Below the pieces are notes generated by a model. That model made no database searches, was not told the DNA's origin, and worked only from the letters and a program-made list of their open reading frames with translations. A stretch of DNA of 64,000 nucleotides, from contig CAUYUJ010021029.1 of assembly GCA_963575745.1 (NCBI GenBank), forward strand, positions 18,501 through 82,500, written 5' to 3'. Within the stretch, counting starts at the first letter, position 1; each line of letters begins with the position of its first letter. The DNA comes from Prorocentrum cordatum (taxonomy: Eukaryota > Sar > Dinophyceae > Prorocentrales > Prorocentraceae). Position numbers and translations under genes: made by a program. This document shows positions 36,901 to 44,773 of the stretch, one piece after another.

Positions 36901-37950
36901 GGACGTCGGAGCTGGCGTCGAAGCTGGCTGCAACTCTGAGAGACGATGATGCCGAGGAGAGGTCTGTAGGTCACCAGACTTCGGCGGGCCTGAAGGCGCC
37001 GCCGAGCGAGTGGCAATACAGGTAGCGCAGGAGTGGCTGATTGTGGTACTGACGTCCGTCGGAGTCTGTGATGCTAGCGGTGCTGCCGTCGGAGCCGTCC
37101 TCGCCGCCGTCAATGCTGCCGTCGGGGTCAGCGAGACTGTGGTCGTATATGCATGCATCATCGATAGATCGGCGACTGCCTTCGGTAGGAGCGTCGGTGC
37201 TGACCTCGGCGCCGGCGCCGGTAATGAGTCGTCAAGGTCGTCGTGGTCGTCATCGTCTCCTCCTCCTCCTGCGGGGCGGGGTGAGGGAGGAGGCGAGGGT
37301 GGTGCCGAATCCGTACCACTCGCTGGCGTCGATGCTGACTGCAGTGCCGTCGTCAGAGCTGGCGTCGATGCTGTCTGCGGACCGACGGTGCCGAGGACGA
37401 TGCCGAAGGTGGAGCCAAGGCCGCACCCGAAGATCAGCAAGATAATGCCGATGAAGATGAGAGCGGTGCCTACGTTGCCGCGGGAGCGCTCTCGGGGGGA
37501 GGTTGGGGGCCGACTGCTTGTCACGCACGGCGCGACGACGGCAGGCGTGGGAACAGCCCGACCGCACTCAGCACCGTCACCCTCAGCAGTCGGGAGCCCG
37601 ACCCCCCCCTGGATACCTGGCCGTACCGAGGTGTGCAGGTGCTGGACGGAGTCGTCTGTGTTGGCGTCGGTGCCTGGTAAGTGAGCGCGGAGGTCGGCGC
37701 GGTAGGCGCGCAGCTCGGCGCGCAGGTGAAACACGTCATGCCCAAGTATACGTAGATCTTCGTGAAGATCCGCACGCGGCACGTGTGGGGCGTGTCCAGG
37801 TGGTACTGGGAGGTCGCGCCCGTGCAGGACGGGCACGCGGAAGACAAGGTCCTGGTGCCTGTGTACAGTAACATGGCCAGGTAGCTCAGGTAGTACAGCA
37901 TGGTGAGACGTGAAGGTGCGGTGGCGGCCTGGCGCAGACAGGGGGGCCAT
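33985..37950 (-). CDS. Element A ORF: mucin-like two-membrane-segment protein
   Basis: 1321 open codons. A strong hydrophobic segment at ~160-190 (GTALIFIGIILLIFGCGLGS) is followed by ~650 residues rich in Ser/Thr/Ala/Pro, like an O-glycosylated stalk. A second hydrophobic segment (WYNVVSLSTWATLCATYGMY) comes next, with an Arg cluster after it. The C-terminal part has two beta-barrel-like blocks of SH3/KOW character: GTEVVVKGQVHNPINGLRG and GVQVEITAPTSPLRGYIGT. Residues 1-145 are His/Arg/Leu-rich and overlap a more protein-like frame, so the true start may lie further in or be reached by a -1 shift. No known family recognised. It could act at the cell surface or in particles, but the sequence does not tell. 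Confidence 0.55.
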   Translation of the reverse strand: MAPLSAPGRHRTFTSHHAVLPELPGHVTVHRHQDLVFRVPVLHGRDLPVPPGHAPHVPRADLHEDLRILGHDVFHLRAELRAYRADLRAHLPGTDANTDDSVQHLHTSVRPGIQGGVGLPTAEGDGAECGRAVPTPAVVAPCVTSSRPPTSPRERSRGNVGTALIFIGIILLIFGCGLGSTFGIVLGTVGPQTASTPALTTALQSASTPASGTDSAPPSPPPSPRPAGGGGDDDDHDDLDDSLPAPAPRSAPTLLPKAVADLSMMHAYTTTVSLTPTAALTAARTAPTAAPLASQTPTDVSTTISHSCATCIATRSAAPSGPPKSGDLQTSPRHHRLSELQPASTPAPTSVSRPAPTPAPTTTPPASTPMPAPTPLPTPELQAASTPAPASPAKPAPMTAPMPAPPAAPTTIIYPTPPTTLGVPRLAPPTTASIEAPTSTSTTAPTATSRPASMSLQPVTALTPRPWPRAGVQPSGALSASGAAMSCHATSASSPVSSVSLSAPTTTSTPPRTAAGTSASAATVFGRPPSTSAVADSPAAAPTLPPTVAPTAVPQTAFTAVSTIALMTTSTVAYTAMAPVPTSAPTPALTTGSASVSSAPTAALTTRSTPSGTPTAIGAAVPRRIMPATLSPTAPPTQTATSAPTTASTPASASPQPFTVLTPRLGPLARVPSSGAPYASGTAMSCQDTPASSIFSSAALSASTTTSTTTPVPTPVLQPASTPTPPSASALASMAASPIALTPALPAAAPTPTPTRAPTLTPAPTPAPSAAETSSPTITLMPTLPDSARPESSAAAPKVAPTSAYTAAFVERVWLEVIEWYNVVSLSTWATLCATYGMYYFSIGIRDEWRRRSAATARRRRRQCGGDVDRRRPLGHQTAAQGRPGISPYTASSLEPTSLPKPGSTPAGAASAPPHGTTPAIPVIGPHMASSLESTPPPKPGSTPAGAASAPPHGTTPAISVIGPHAASSPGVTSPPQPGSMAAGPASAVSHAHTPALDPGSLAIPRVSTNTPSTSTATVREHLERYLGPQPATIGYLRAVNRRLAARIPPRLHAGTEVVVKGQVHNPINGLRGIVRGPSREYPGLWTVTLPTGDTAHLRGSNLTVPAPPLRAEVPPTSTGILTRAPIQDPQPAPAAYTSRISLAARRPVDSAAAPCKSASLPAASSRDQTDNTAGHDEGPGGSRDDGDDDGLFLGVQVEITAPTSPLRGYIGTTIDLSGDRVVVQFTGGLTVGWSRSDVTRVRKDPGLRLSGSTQKLMRRLDQSPRPFPGTALEPLHDIPEEPVPSDLPPAPWTATSVEKTSVCCSHLLHMRTNTHSDSIL
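35094..35118 (-). repeat. Hairpin h17
   Basis: GCGGGGG/CCCCCGC around GGC-TGAA-GCC with bulged G, in a ~115-bp unit that is repeated at h18. Read as GAASAPPHG. Confidence 0.75.
35208..35232 (-). repeat. Hairpin h18
   Basis: Identical stem and core to h17, 114 bp away, part of a local tandem duplication (GTGCCATGCGG...GCTGGCGTGC). Read as GAASAPPHG. Confidence 0.75.
35920..35942 (-). repeat. Hairpin h19
   Basis: GGGTGC/GCACCC around GCC-TGAA-GAC with bulged G; the core C·A is U·G in sense RNA. Read as RVPSSGAP. Confidence 0.75.
36517..36539 (-). repeat. Hairpin h20
   Basis: GAGTGC/GCACTC around GCC-TGAA-GGC; the bulged base is T instead of G. Read as VQPSGALS. Confidence 0.7.
36981..37005 (-). 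repeat. Hairpin h21
   Basis: TCGGCGG/CCGCCGA around GCC-TGAA-GGC with bulged G. Read as AAPSGPPK. Confidence 0.75.
37521..37901 (-). CDS. Element A small ORF: signal-peptide, Cys-containing protein
   Basis: From ATG 37901 (the frame is open to 37964) it reads MLYYLSYLAMLLYTGTRTLS, a good signal peptide or membrane anchor. A Cys-rich part follows (ACPSC, MTCFTCAPSCAP) and then a Thr/Pro stretch. It ends ~50 nt before the first membrane segment of the long ORF, which lies in the -1 frame relative to it. It may be the real N-terminus of that protein, joined by frameshifting, or a separate small ORF. Confidence 0.4.
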   Translation of the reverse strand: MLYYLSYLAMLLYTGTRTLSSACPSCTGATSQYHLDTPHTCRVRIFTKIYVYLGMTCFTCAPSCAPTAPTSALTYQAPTPTQTTPSSTCTPRYGQVSRGGSGSRLLRVTVLSAVGLFPRLPSSRRA

Positions 37951-37967
37951 GGCGGCGGTCGCACTGA

Positions 37968-38100
37968 GGAGAGGTGACGCGAATCAGTAGGGTCCTGGGG
38001 GGACCCCTCCGGTCTCGCGAGGCCTGGGAGACTGACTCCGAGGCGGGGCGCTTCGCGTCGCGGCTGCGGTCTGAGTGCTGGGCACTCTCGAGCCGAGACT
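37968..38100 (-). promoter_or_regulatory. 5' leader of element A, shared with B
   Basis: Counterpart of 27789-27922. The minus strand begins AGTCTCGGCTCGAGAGTGCC right after (CT)n. GAGTGCCCAGCACTC forms a small hairpin. It lies immediately before the ORF start and is likely to hold promoter or 5' UTR functions. Confidence 0.8.
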
Positions 38101-38132
<32 letters not shown>

Positions 38133-38170
38133 AGAGAGAGAAAAAGAGAGAGAGAGAGAGAGAGAGAGAC

Positions 38171-38222
<52 letters not shown>
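38101..38222. repeat. (GA)n at the 5' side of element A
   Basis: GA with a few A-rich interruptions, the same polarity as the tract on the other side of A. This fits insertion of A into a pre-existing or co-mobilised GA tract. Confidence 0.95.
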
Positions 38223-38223
<1 letters not shown>

Positions 38224-38229
38224 CGAAGG

Positions 38230-39807
38230 TGTCCTCAACGGGCCCCGCGATACTCAGGTGGTGCTCGAGCATCCCGAGCGGGCCCGTCTTGGCGGCCATC
38301 GCCAGCGGCGCGCGAAGGCGAATGGATTCAGCGGGCTCGGCGGCCCCCGCTGCTCCGGCGCCGGGGCCATCTCCGACTGCTCCGGTGGCGGGGCGACCGC
38401 ATCTGAAAACCCTGGTTTGCCGCCATCTGGATCACCTGGAGCTGCCGCTGGTGGCTGCTCACGCGCGAGGTCAAGTTTCCGATCTGGGATGTCAGCTCCT
38501 GGTTCGAACGGAGCAGCGCCTCCTGCGTGTCCTGCGTAGCCTTCGCGGCCTGGCCCGCCTACTCGCCGGGCCCGCTCTGGACTTGTCGCTTGAGGCGCCT
38601 GCGATTGGGCCTGGGGGCCAGCTGTCTATGTCCATCGGGGCGGTCGGGTCGTGGGCCTTCGTCTCGGCGCTGCCGCGGCCCCTCATGTGGCGCGGGGCCG
38701 CTCCCTTCGTGCTCGGCCCTGCCTCGTAGACCTCCGCCTCCGTGTCGCGACGAGCGCGCGGCCGTAGGTCGGAGGAGCTCGGCGCCGGCTCTCGCCCCCC
38801 GCCCGACGCCGCCGACCGAAGGCCAGGTTCAGCACGCCCTGGGCCTGGCCCTTCACAGAGTCGGCAAGGCCCGATAGGCCAGGCGGAGTCCGCGACCCCC
38901 GCGCCCCCACTACTCCGTCTAGGTTGGCGCGCTTGAACGAATTGTCTGGGGGGTGGTGACGCTACATCTGGGACTGCGCGAGCCTCCCCCGGGAACGGCG
39001 GGTCGCCCGAGGGTGGGCCCTGCCCTCGCTGAGGGCCCTCGCGATGCCGGACCAAATGTTGATCGCGCCCAAGAATGTCCGGGACACTAGGCCGGCCCAC
39101 TTGCCCTCGCCCATGGCGAGGTCCCCTGGGGCCGCGTGCTTAGTCAGCTCGCAGGTCAGGCCTTGGTCGGGTTGGCGCGGCCTCCTCGCTCATCGAGAGT
39201 CTCTGATGATGCGCGGCGCCTGCCGCAATCTCTGAGCGGCGCTGAGGAAGTCGCTCTCGCGGGCGTTCGAGCCCAGAGAGCACCGATGAAAGAAACCCGT
39301 CCTGGTGGCTGCCTCGGGGCCCAGACGATCTCGTCGATGCAGCCCCTCGAGTTGCGCAATAGACCGCGTCGGTCGGGCCCTTCTGGTAGGCCGCCTCCGA
39401 CGACGAGTCGACAGCCTTGTCGGTCGGGCCCTTCTGGCAGGCCGTCTCCGATGGGTCGACGGCCTCGAACGGGCGGACCGCGGATCTCGAGACGCTAGGC
39501 TCCGCGTTGCCCACTGAGTTCTCTGAGGCGCTAGGCTCTGGGCCACCCGATGCCTGGTTCTGTTCAGAACTGCCTGCGATGACCCCTGGTCGGAGTCCTG
39601 AGGCCCCAGGTCCCCCATGAGAGGCCCCCTTGCTTCGAGAGCCCCAGGGGCCCTTGCTGGTCGCCGCCAACACCGAAGGGAAATCGGGTCGAGAAGAGGA
39701 AGGCATGCACTTCGACTCTGCACGCAAACGAAAAGCATCCTCGGAGATGTTGTGCTTCTGACGCGCGGTCTCGGGGCGAGAAAACTCGGCGGGCCCCCCC
39801 AGCTGGT
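38230..39807 (-). pseudogene. Copia polyprotein linker with coiled coil
   Basis: Downstream of the protease the minus strand shows SELPSGHRAIRVDQLGGP, then Ser/Pro-rich sequence with MDIDSWPPGP. In another frame a heptad stretch is visible (LLRSNQELTSQIGNLTSRV, near 38500). Several frame changes are needed to follow it. It stops at the (GA)n of element A and is picked up again at 33060. Confidence 0.5.
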
Positions 39808-40240
39808 CTACGCGGATGGCGCGGTGCCCCGAAGGCAGCTCGGACATGGTAGTCGACACTCCGAGATGCAACCCATCTCATCCTCGGGTAAACATATAGC
39901 GGCGCCTAACATATTCTGCATGCCGAAAGGAAGCAAGGGAGGCAAATCCTGTTCAACAGCATCCAGTTCCATGATGCCTACCTTACCTTCCAGGCCTACG
40001 GGAATTAACGCCCCAGTGGTCACCTGAATGCGGCCTCCGGCCCCGTCCTCGACTGTCAAGAGCGCCGCGATGCCCTCGCTGTCCTGCCGGAGGTCCGCGA
40101 GCGTCTTAGCGGCGAGGCAGGCAGGCGACGTCCAGCAACGCTGCGTCGGAGGACCTGTTCTCCAGAATGAAGGTACTGAGCGCGATGCCAGAGCCCGCCT
40201 GGCCATTGACAAACAGGGGCGGCTTGCCGCCTCCGCCAGC
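39808..40240 (-). pseudogene. Copia aspartic protease region
   Basis: AALLDVACLPRR/KTLADLRQD, GGRIQVTTGALIPVGLEGKV and MELDAVEQDLPPLLPFGMQN follow the pattern of the retropepsin-like domain of dinoflagellate Copia elements (order: active-site loop, flap region, PLLLP end). The expected D-S/T-G active site reads LDVAC, so it is altered. It follows the zinc knuckle by ~40 residues. Confidence 0.5.
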
Positions 40241-41750
40241 TGGATTCGGCTCGCCCGGGGCGTCGCCCTGCTGCCGGCACTCCCTCTGCCGATGGCCCTT
40301 CTGCTTGCACTTGTGGCAGGTCGTCACCTTCGTCAATTCTTCCAGGCTGAGTCGTTTCTTCCCTTCAAGTCGATCTCCTCGCCGCTCGCGATGTCCGACG
40401 GCCTCGGGCGGCTTGTAGCATCGTCTGTCGGCCCGGAGGGTCCGCTTGAGAGTCTTTCTCCTTCCAGGTATTATTTTTCTCGCGGGTGAGCACGGCCAGG
40501 ACGTCGCCAACCTCGGACTCGTCTACCTGGGAGTTGTCCAGAGTCATCAAGATCTCCTTCTCCTCGTCACTGTTCATGCTCCACTCACTCTCGTTGTCCT
40601 CGCCGGACTCCAGGCCTACGAGGAAGGACTCGCTCTCGGGCGGGGCCTCCAAAAACAACTTCTTGGTCGCCCCGGACACACATTGATTTCTGGTCATGTC
40701 AATCTCCTTGACCGCTGAATGGAATGCTGCCACACTCGAGTCACCTCGCGTCATTATTCTGAGCACTTGATGACCTGCATCATCTAATGAAACTCCTTCC
40801 TCCAGAAATAACCTCTTCCATGCATCGTCCTGCAGCCCCTGGAGGCCCAGCTGGTCGAACTGCTGCTGCATCCTCACTGAGTACTGAGACAGCGGCTCCG
40901 ACGGCTTCCGCTTGCAATTGAAGAGGCACTCGCGTCCAGCCTTTCGACGATCATCATCATGTCGCTCTCCGCTCAGCGCGTCGACTCGGCATAGGATGGT
41001 CTGAGCTCCGTCCCAGCTCGTTAGTGCGGAGTCGGGAAGGTCCTGCATCTGGCGCTGCATGTCGAGCTCCAGCGCCTGCAAGAGCTTGACCGCCCTCTTG
41101 GCCGGTAGGGTGTCCGCCCCGTCCAGCCACCAACGAACGCGCCGACGCCAAATCTTGTAGTCTGGCCAACCCATCCAGTCCGGCGGACCTGACAGGTTTG
41201 GCCTGGCGTTGCTGCTCCACGACGTATACCACCACGACGGCTGCCAGCTCTGGCCGGCCCACGCCTCGGTCCACTGGGAGCTGCTGTCCTTGGCGCCTCC
41301 GTCCTCGGCGGCGCTGTCCTTGGCGGCGCTGTCCCAGCCCCAGTCCGTGTTGGTGCCGCTCTCCTGCTCGGGGTCCTGCCGAGTCCGACCGGACGAGCTC
41401 CCCCATGAGCCCACTCCTCCCCATGTCGAACTAAAACCCTCCTGCCGGGAGGACTGCCACGGGTCTTGATGAAACCAAGGATCCTGTGGCTGGCCTGCGG
41501 GTTCCCGGTTTCGCGGATGCCAGCCAGCACCTTCTGACACCTCCCGCGAAGCTTCCGCACCGATCACGTCACTGACAGCCGCGCTCATCATCTTCATCAA
41601 CTCCTTACGCTGGGCTTCCGAAAAGCCCGACTCCTGGCTTTGCCCTGAGTCCCCAGCTGCACGCAACTCGTCCCAAGATGCTACCTTACTCGCTGTCGAA
41701 CGCTCATCTTCAGCTCCATTTGCAGGCATGCTGGAGCTGGAGGCCCCTGG
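40240..41750 (-). pseudogene. Copia Gag with CCHC zinc knuckle
   Basis: The long frame to 41897 contains the Gag fold: PPDWMGWPDYKIWRRRVRWW, LPAKRAVKLLQALELDMQRQ, EPLSQYSVRMQQQFDQLGLQ, then MTRNQCVSG. A frameshift near 40455 moves to a second frame with a perfect C-x2-C-x4-H-x4-C knuckle (CHKCKQKGHRQREC, 40277-40318). The first ~40 codons of the open frame are LTR, so translation more likely began near 41740 (MPANGAEDE). This is the best-preserved part of the Copia element. Confidence 0.8.
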
Positions 41751-41761
41751 TCGTACCAGAG

Positions 41762-41774
41762 GCTCAGCTACCAA
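41762..41774 (-). promoter_or_regulatory. Probable primer-binding site of the Copia element
   Basis: One base inside the 5' LTR the minus strand reads TGGTAGCTGAGCC, which is 10 of 12 to the initiator-Met tRNA complement TGGTATCAGAGC used by many Copia elements. The match is to the general eukaryotic consensus, not to a known tRNA of this species. Confidence 0.5.
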
Positions 41775-41775
41775 C

Positions 41776-41962
41776 TGTGAGTTCAAACGCATGAGAACAA
41801 CACCGAACGACGAGAGGGTGATAACTTGTTGCCAATACGAGGACAACCGTGCGTAGGAATCTGAGGGTGCCCCTAAGCCAAAGGCTACGGAAGACATGTA
41901 AGCATTGAAACTAACGGAGCACCCATGATGTTTGGACTTGACCCGTGGAGCTCAATCTGACA
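41776..41962 (-). repeat. Copia 5' LTR
   Basis: The minus strand begins TGTCAGATTGAGCTCC and ends GAACTCACA (TG...CA). It aligns to 8500-8673. The outer flank CCTC equals the flank of the other LTR. Confidence 0.85.
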
Positions 41963-41984
41963 CCTCTTCAGATGGGCCCTGCCG

Positions 41985-44190
41985 GAGCCATCTTGAAACA
42001 TACGTAGTGGGCCTCTGGTGAGCCTCCAAGAGAATCGGGGTGCCGCTGTGCCTCCCGTACAGCGCCCGCCTGAAGAGCCTCGCTTGAGGCTCCAAGTCGG
42101 CCTGCCCAGGCTATGCAGCAGGCCTTCCAGTCTGCCTATCGCTGCCTCAAGCCTCTCGCTGCTGCCACGCTCTGGAGAGCCCAACGCGGCCAGGGCCCAC
42201 GGGGGGCCCGCCGCACGGAGCCCTCAGGGCGGGAGCACGGCGGGCCCCGCAGAGGGGAAACACCCGCACGCCAACGAACGTGCCAGGCCTCTTGGGCGCC
42301 CCTTGGGGCCTCTCGGGTGGCCTCCCGGGAGGCCTCTCGGGGTCTGCTGGGGGACTCCTTGGAAATCAAAACTCGGAATGTCAGTTCGTGTTCCCTCTCT
42401 GGGGCCTTCTGGGGGCCATCTGGGGCTGTCCTGGGGGCCTCCTGGGCCGACTCCGGAGCTCTCTTGTGCCCTCTTGGGGCACTCTTGGGGGCCTCTTGAG
42501 CCATCCTGGAACGATCTTTGGGGCCCCTTGGTCCGTCTTGGAGCGTCGGAAGCTCGAAAAGGCGAGACTTCCAATGACCTTCAAACACAGAGCACAAATG
42601 ATGTTTGCCTCTGGGGGCCTTCGTGGGGGTCCTCTTGGAGTCCTCTTGCAGCGTCTTGGCGGCCCTTGGGCCATCGTGGCCCATCTTGGAGTCGCCTTGG
42701 GCCGTCTGGGGCTCATCGTGGGGACAACTGGGCCCGTCCAGAACCGTCTTCGAACCACCTTGAGGCATATTGGGGCCGCCGATGAGCCTCCAGAAAAACT
42801 TGGGTGCCGCCGTGACTCGCGGTCTGCGCCCGCCGAAGAAGCTTCGGTACTGAAATATCCAAGTTAGCCTGCTGAGGCTACTTCAAGCCTTCCGACTTGT
42901 CTATCCCGTCTCAAGCTTTCCAATCCTCTTTTCTTTGCCAAGCTCTGAAAAGGAAAAACCCGCATGCCAATGAACCATGCCGTGGCGACGCTGGGGCCTC
43001 CTGGGGGGCCTCCTGGAAAGCCTCTTGGGGGGCCCCTCTGGGTCCTTCGGGCTGCCTCTTGAGGCCTCCTGGGGGGCATCTTGGCGCGACAACAAAACAT
43101 TCAATTCGCTGTTCTCCCTCGGGGGCCCGTGTTAGGACCCTCCTGGGGCCTTCTGGGGCCGCCTCTTGGGCCGTCTTGGGGCCCTCTTGTGCCTTATTGG
43201 GGTTCTCTTGGGGCCTCTTGGGCCATCGCGGGGCGATGTTCGGGGCATCTTGGGCCGTCTTGGAGCGTCCGCAGCTCGACAAGGCGAGAACGTCAAAAGG
43301 TGTCAAACACCTTCGGGACATCAATGATTGTTGCCTCTGGGTCCCCTTGAAGGGGTCCTCTTGGAGCCCTATTGGCGCATCTTGGCGGCCCCTTGGGCCA
43401 TCGTGGGCCATCTTGAGGACAACTGGACATGTCTGGAACCGTCTTGGAACCATCTTGAACCATAGTTATGGGGGCCGTCAATGTCCCGGGAGGGGGAGGG
43501 TCGCCGTGACTCGCGGTCTGCGCCCACCGAAGAGACTTCTGTACGGCTCCTTAAAAATCTGCTCCGGAAGTTGCAGACCTCCCAGTCTGCCTATCCCGTC
43601 CCAAGCGCTCCCGCCTTTGCACTTTGCTAGATTCTTGGGAGCCCAATGCGGCCGGGGCCCTGCGGGGGGCCCGCCATACTGAGCCCACAGGGCGGGAGCC
43701 ACGACGGACCCCACTTCGGGAAGCTGGCCAGCAAATGTGACATGTTGGAATGTCGTGGGGCGTCAGGAGGAGGAGGAAGAGGAGGAGGAGGAGAAGGAGT
43801 AGGAGAGAAAGGAGAAGGAGGACGAGGAGGAGGAGGAGGAGAAGGCCTCTTGGTGGTCTCTAGGAGTCCTCTTGGAGCTTCCTTGCGACCTCTTGGCGCC
43901 TCTTGGGGGTTTCTTCGGGCCGACTTCTGGTCTCCGTGGGCCCTCTTGTGCCATCTTAGGGCGCTCTTGGCCCGTCTGACGCCTTCGGAAACCGTCTTAG
44001 GGTCCTCTTTGGGTCGTCTTGGGGCCCCCTTGGGGCTCTGTAGGGTCGTCTTGGAAGTCTCCTGGGTTGTGATAAGGCCCTTTCGGGGCCATCTCAGAAC
44101 CCTCTTGGGCCTCCTTGGGGCCCTCTGGTGGGCCTCGTGGGCTGTCTTTGGGTCCTCTTAGAAGCCTCTTGGGTCGTCTTGGGCTGTCAT
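41985..44190 (+). repeat. Dispersed CTTGGGGCC minisatellite, ~2.2-kb array
   Basis: Degenerate ~20-bp units (GGCCTCTTGGGCCATCTTGG) are broken by three copies of a spacer module (CGCGGTCTGCGCCC / GAAAAACCCGCATGCCAATG / GGGGGGCCCGCCATACTGAG). A (GGA)n patch sits at 43767-43845. Long open frames on both strands (for example 43646-44161 plus, 42136-42768 minus) have the monotonous composition of the repeat and I do not call them. Confidence 0.7.
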
Positions 44191-44199
44191 AGCCCCCCC

Positions 44200-44773
44200 G
44201 CAAGGGCGAGTATCCCGGGCCGCTCTCGGCGAAGCGCAGCCGCTGGAAGGCATCCCGAGGCTAAAAACTCGCAGGGAACCGGCGAAAGCGTCCGAAAACA
44301 TCTGGCCTTGAGCGCGAAACAGCTGAGCCACTCACCCCCTGACATTGCTCCCGAGCTTCTTCCCAGTCCCGCCAGGGCCGCCAGAGATCGGTTGCACGCA
44401 AGAGCGACCCTGGGCAAGAGTGACCTTTGGCGCTCGGCTGTGGGGGGCGGCGAGGGGGCGAACTTCAAGCGCGCCAACCAGTGCACGGGGGACCCCACGG
44501 GATCCGTGCGGGCCCGCACCGAAGGTCGCTCTGGCGAAGGGCCACTCTTACGCGCAGCCGAAGAAACTGCGGGGACCCCACGGGGCTCGCGCGGGCCCAC
44601 ACTGAAGGTGACTCCGGCGACGAACCACTTTTACGCGCAGCCGACCGGGGGTTGGTGGGGGCGGCGCTTCGCCGCCCCTCCCGACCTGCGGCCTCGGCCT
44701 CCTCGGCCTCCGCCTCGGCCGCGTCGGCGTCCTCCTTTTCTGCCTCGGCCTCGGCGGCGCCCCCGCGGATTCC
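44200..44773. repeat. GC-rich region with ~85-bp tandem units
   Basis: GGGGACCCCACGGG and TACGCGCAGCCGA recur near 44490/44547 and 44575/44633, giving about two and a half units. The rest is unrecognised and no gene is supported. Confidence 0.45.

Larger units (their letters stand above)
33117..38100 (-). mobile_element. Element A: cargo-type partner of element B
   Basis: A ~5-kb minus-strand unit inside (GA)n. It has the 133-bp 5' leader and ~345-bp 3' region of element B but none of B's enzymes. It encodes a 1321-codon mucin-like membrane protein and a short overlapping signal-peptide frame, and carries six hairpins of the B family. It is inserted in the Copia element between the protease linker and the methyltransferase-like domain. 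It probably moves in trans with B's machinery. It could instead be a fragment of a larger element whose other ORFs were lost. Confidence 0.65.
8500..41962 (-). mobile_element. Nested Copia-type LTR retrotransposon (hosts elements A, B and a LINE)
   Basis: The two ends are alignable direct repeats (8500-8673 and 41776-41962). They begin TGTGA and end CA on the plus strand and are flanked by CCTC on both outer sides (8496-8499, 41963-41966). From high to low coordinates the internal order is Gag, CCHC, protease, linker, methyltransferase-like, integrase, RT, RNase H, as expected for a Ty1/Copia element read on the minus strand. About 22 kb of its 33.5 kb is later insertion: element A, element B and a LINE fragment. 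All its domains carry frameshifts or active-site changes, so it is dead. The LTRs have diverged by several substitutions and indels, which makes it much older than the intact element B inside it. Confidence 0.85.

Noticed and set aside
38080-38100. CTCGGCTCGAG at the 5' end of A and B leaders as a spliced-leader relic
   Set aside because: Only the GGCTC centre and a few flanking bases agree; the CCGTAGCCA half is absent.
42018-44161. Several 120-260-codon ORFs on both strands with Gly/Pro/Trp/Leu-rich sequence
   Set aside because: All follow the 20-bp minisatellite and overlap each other in many frames.
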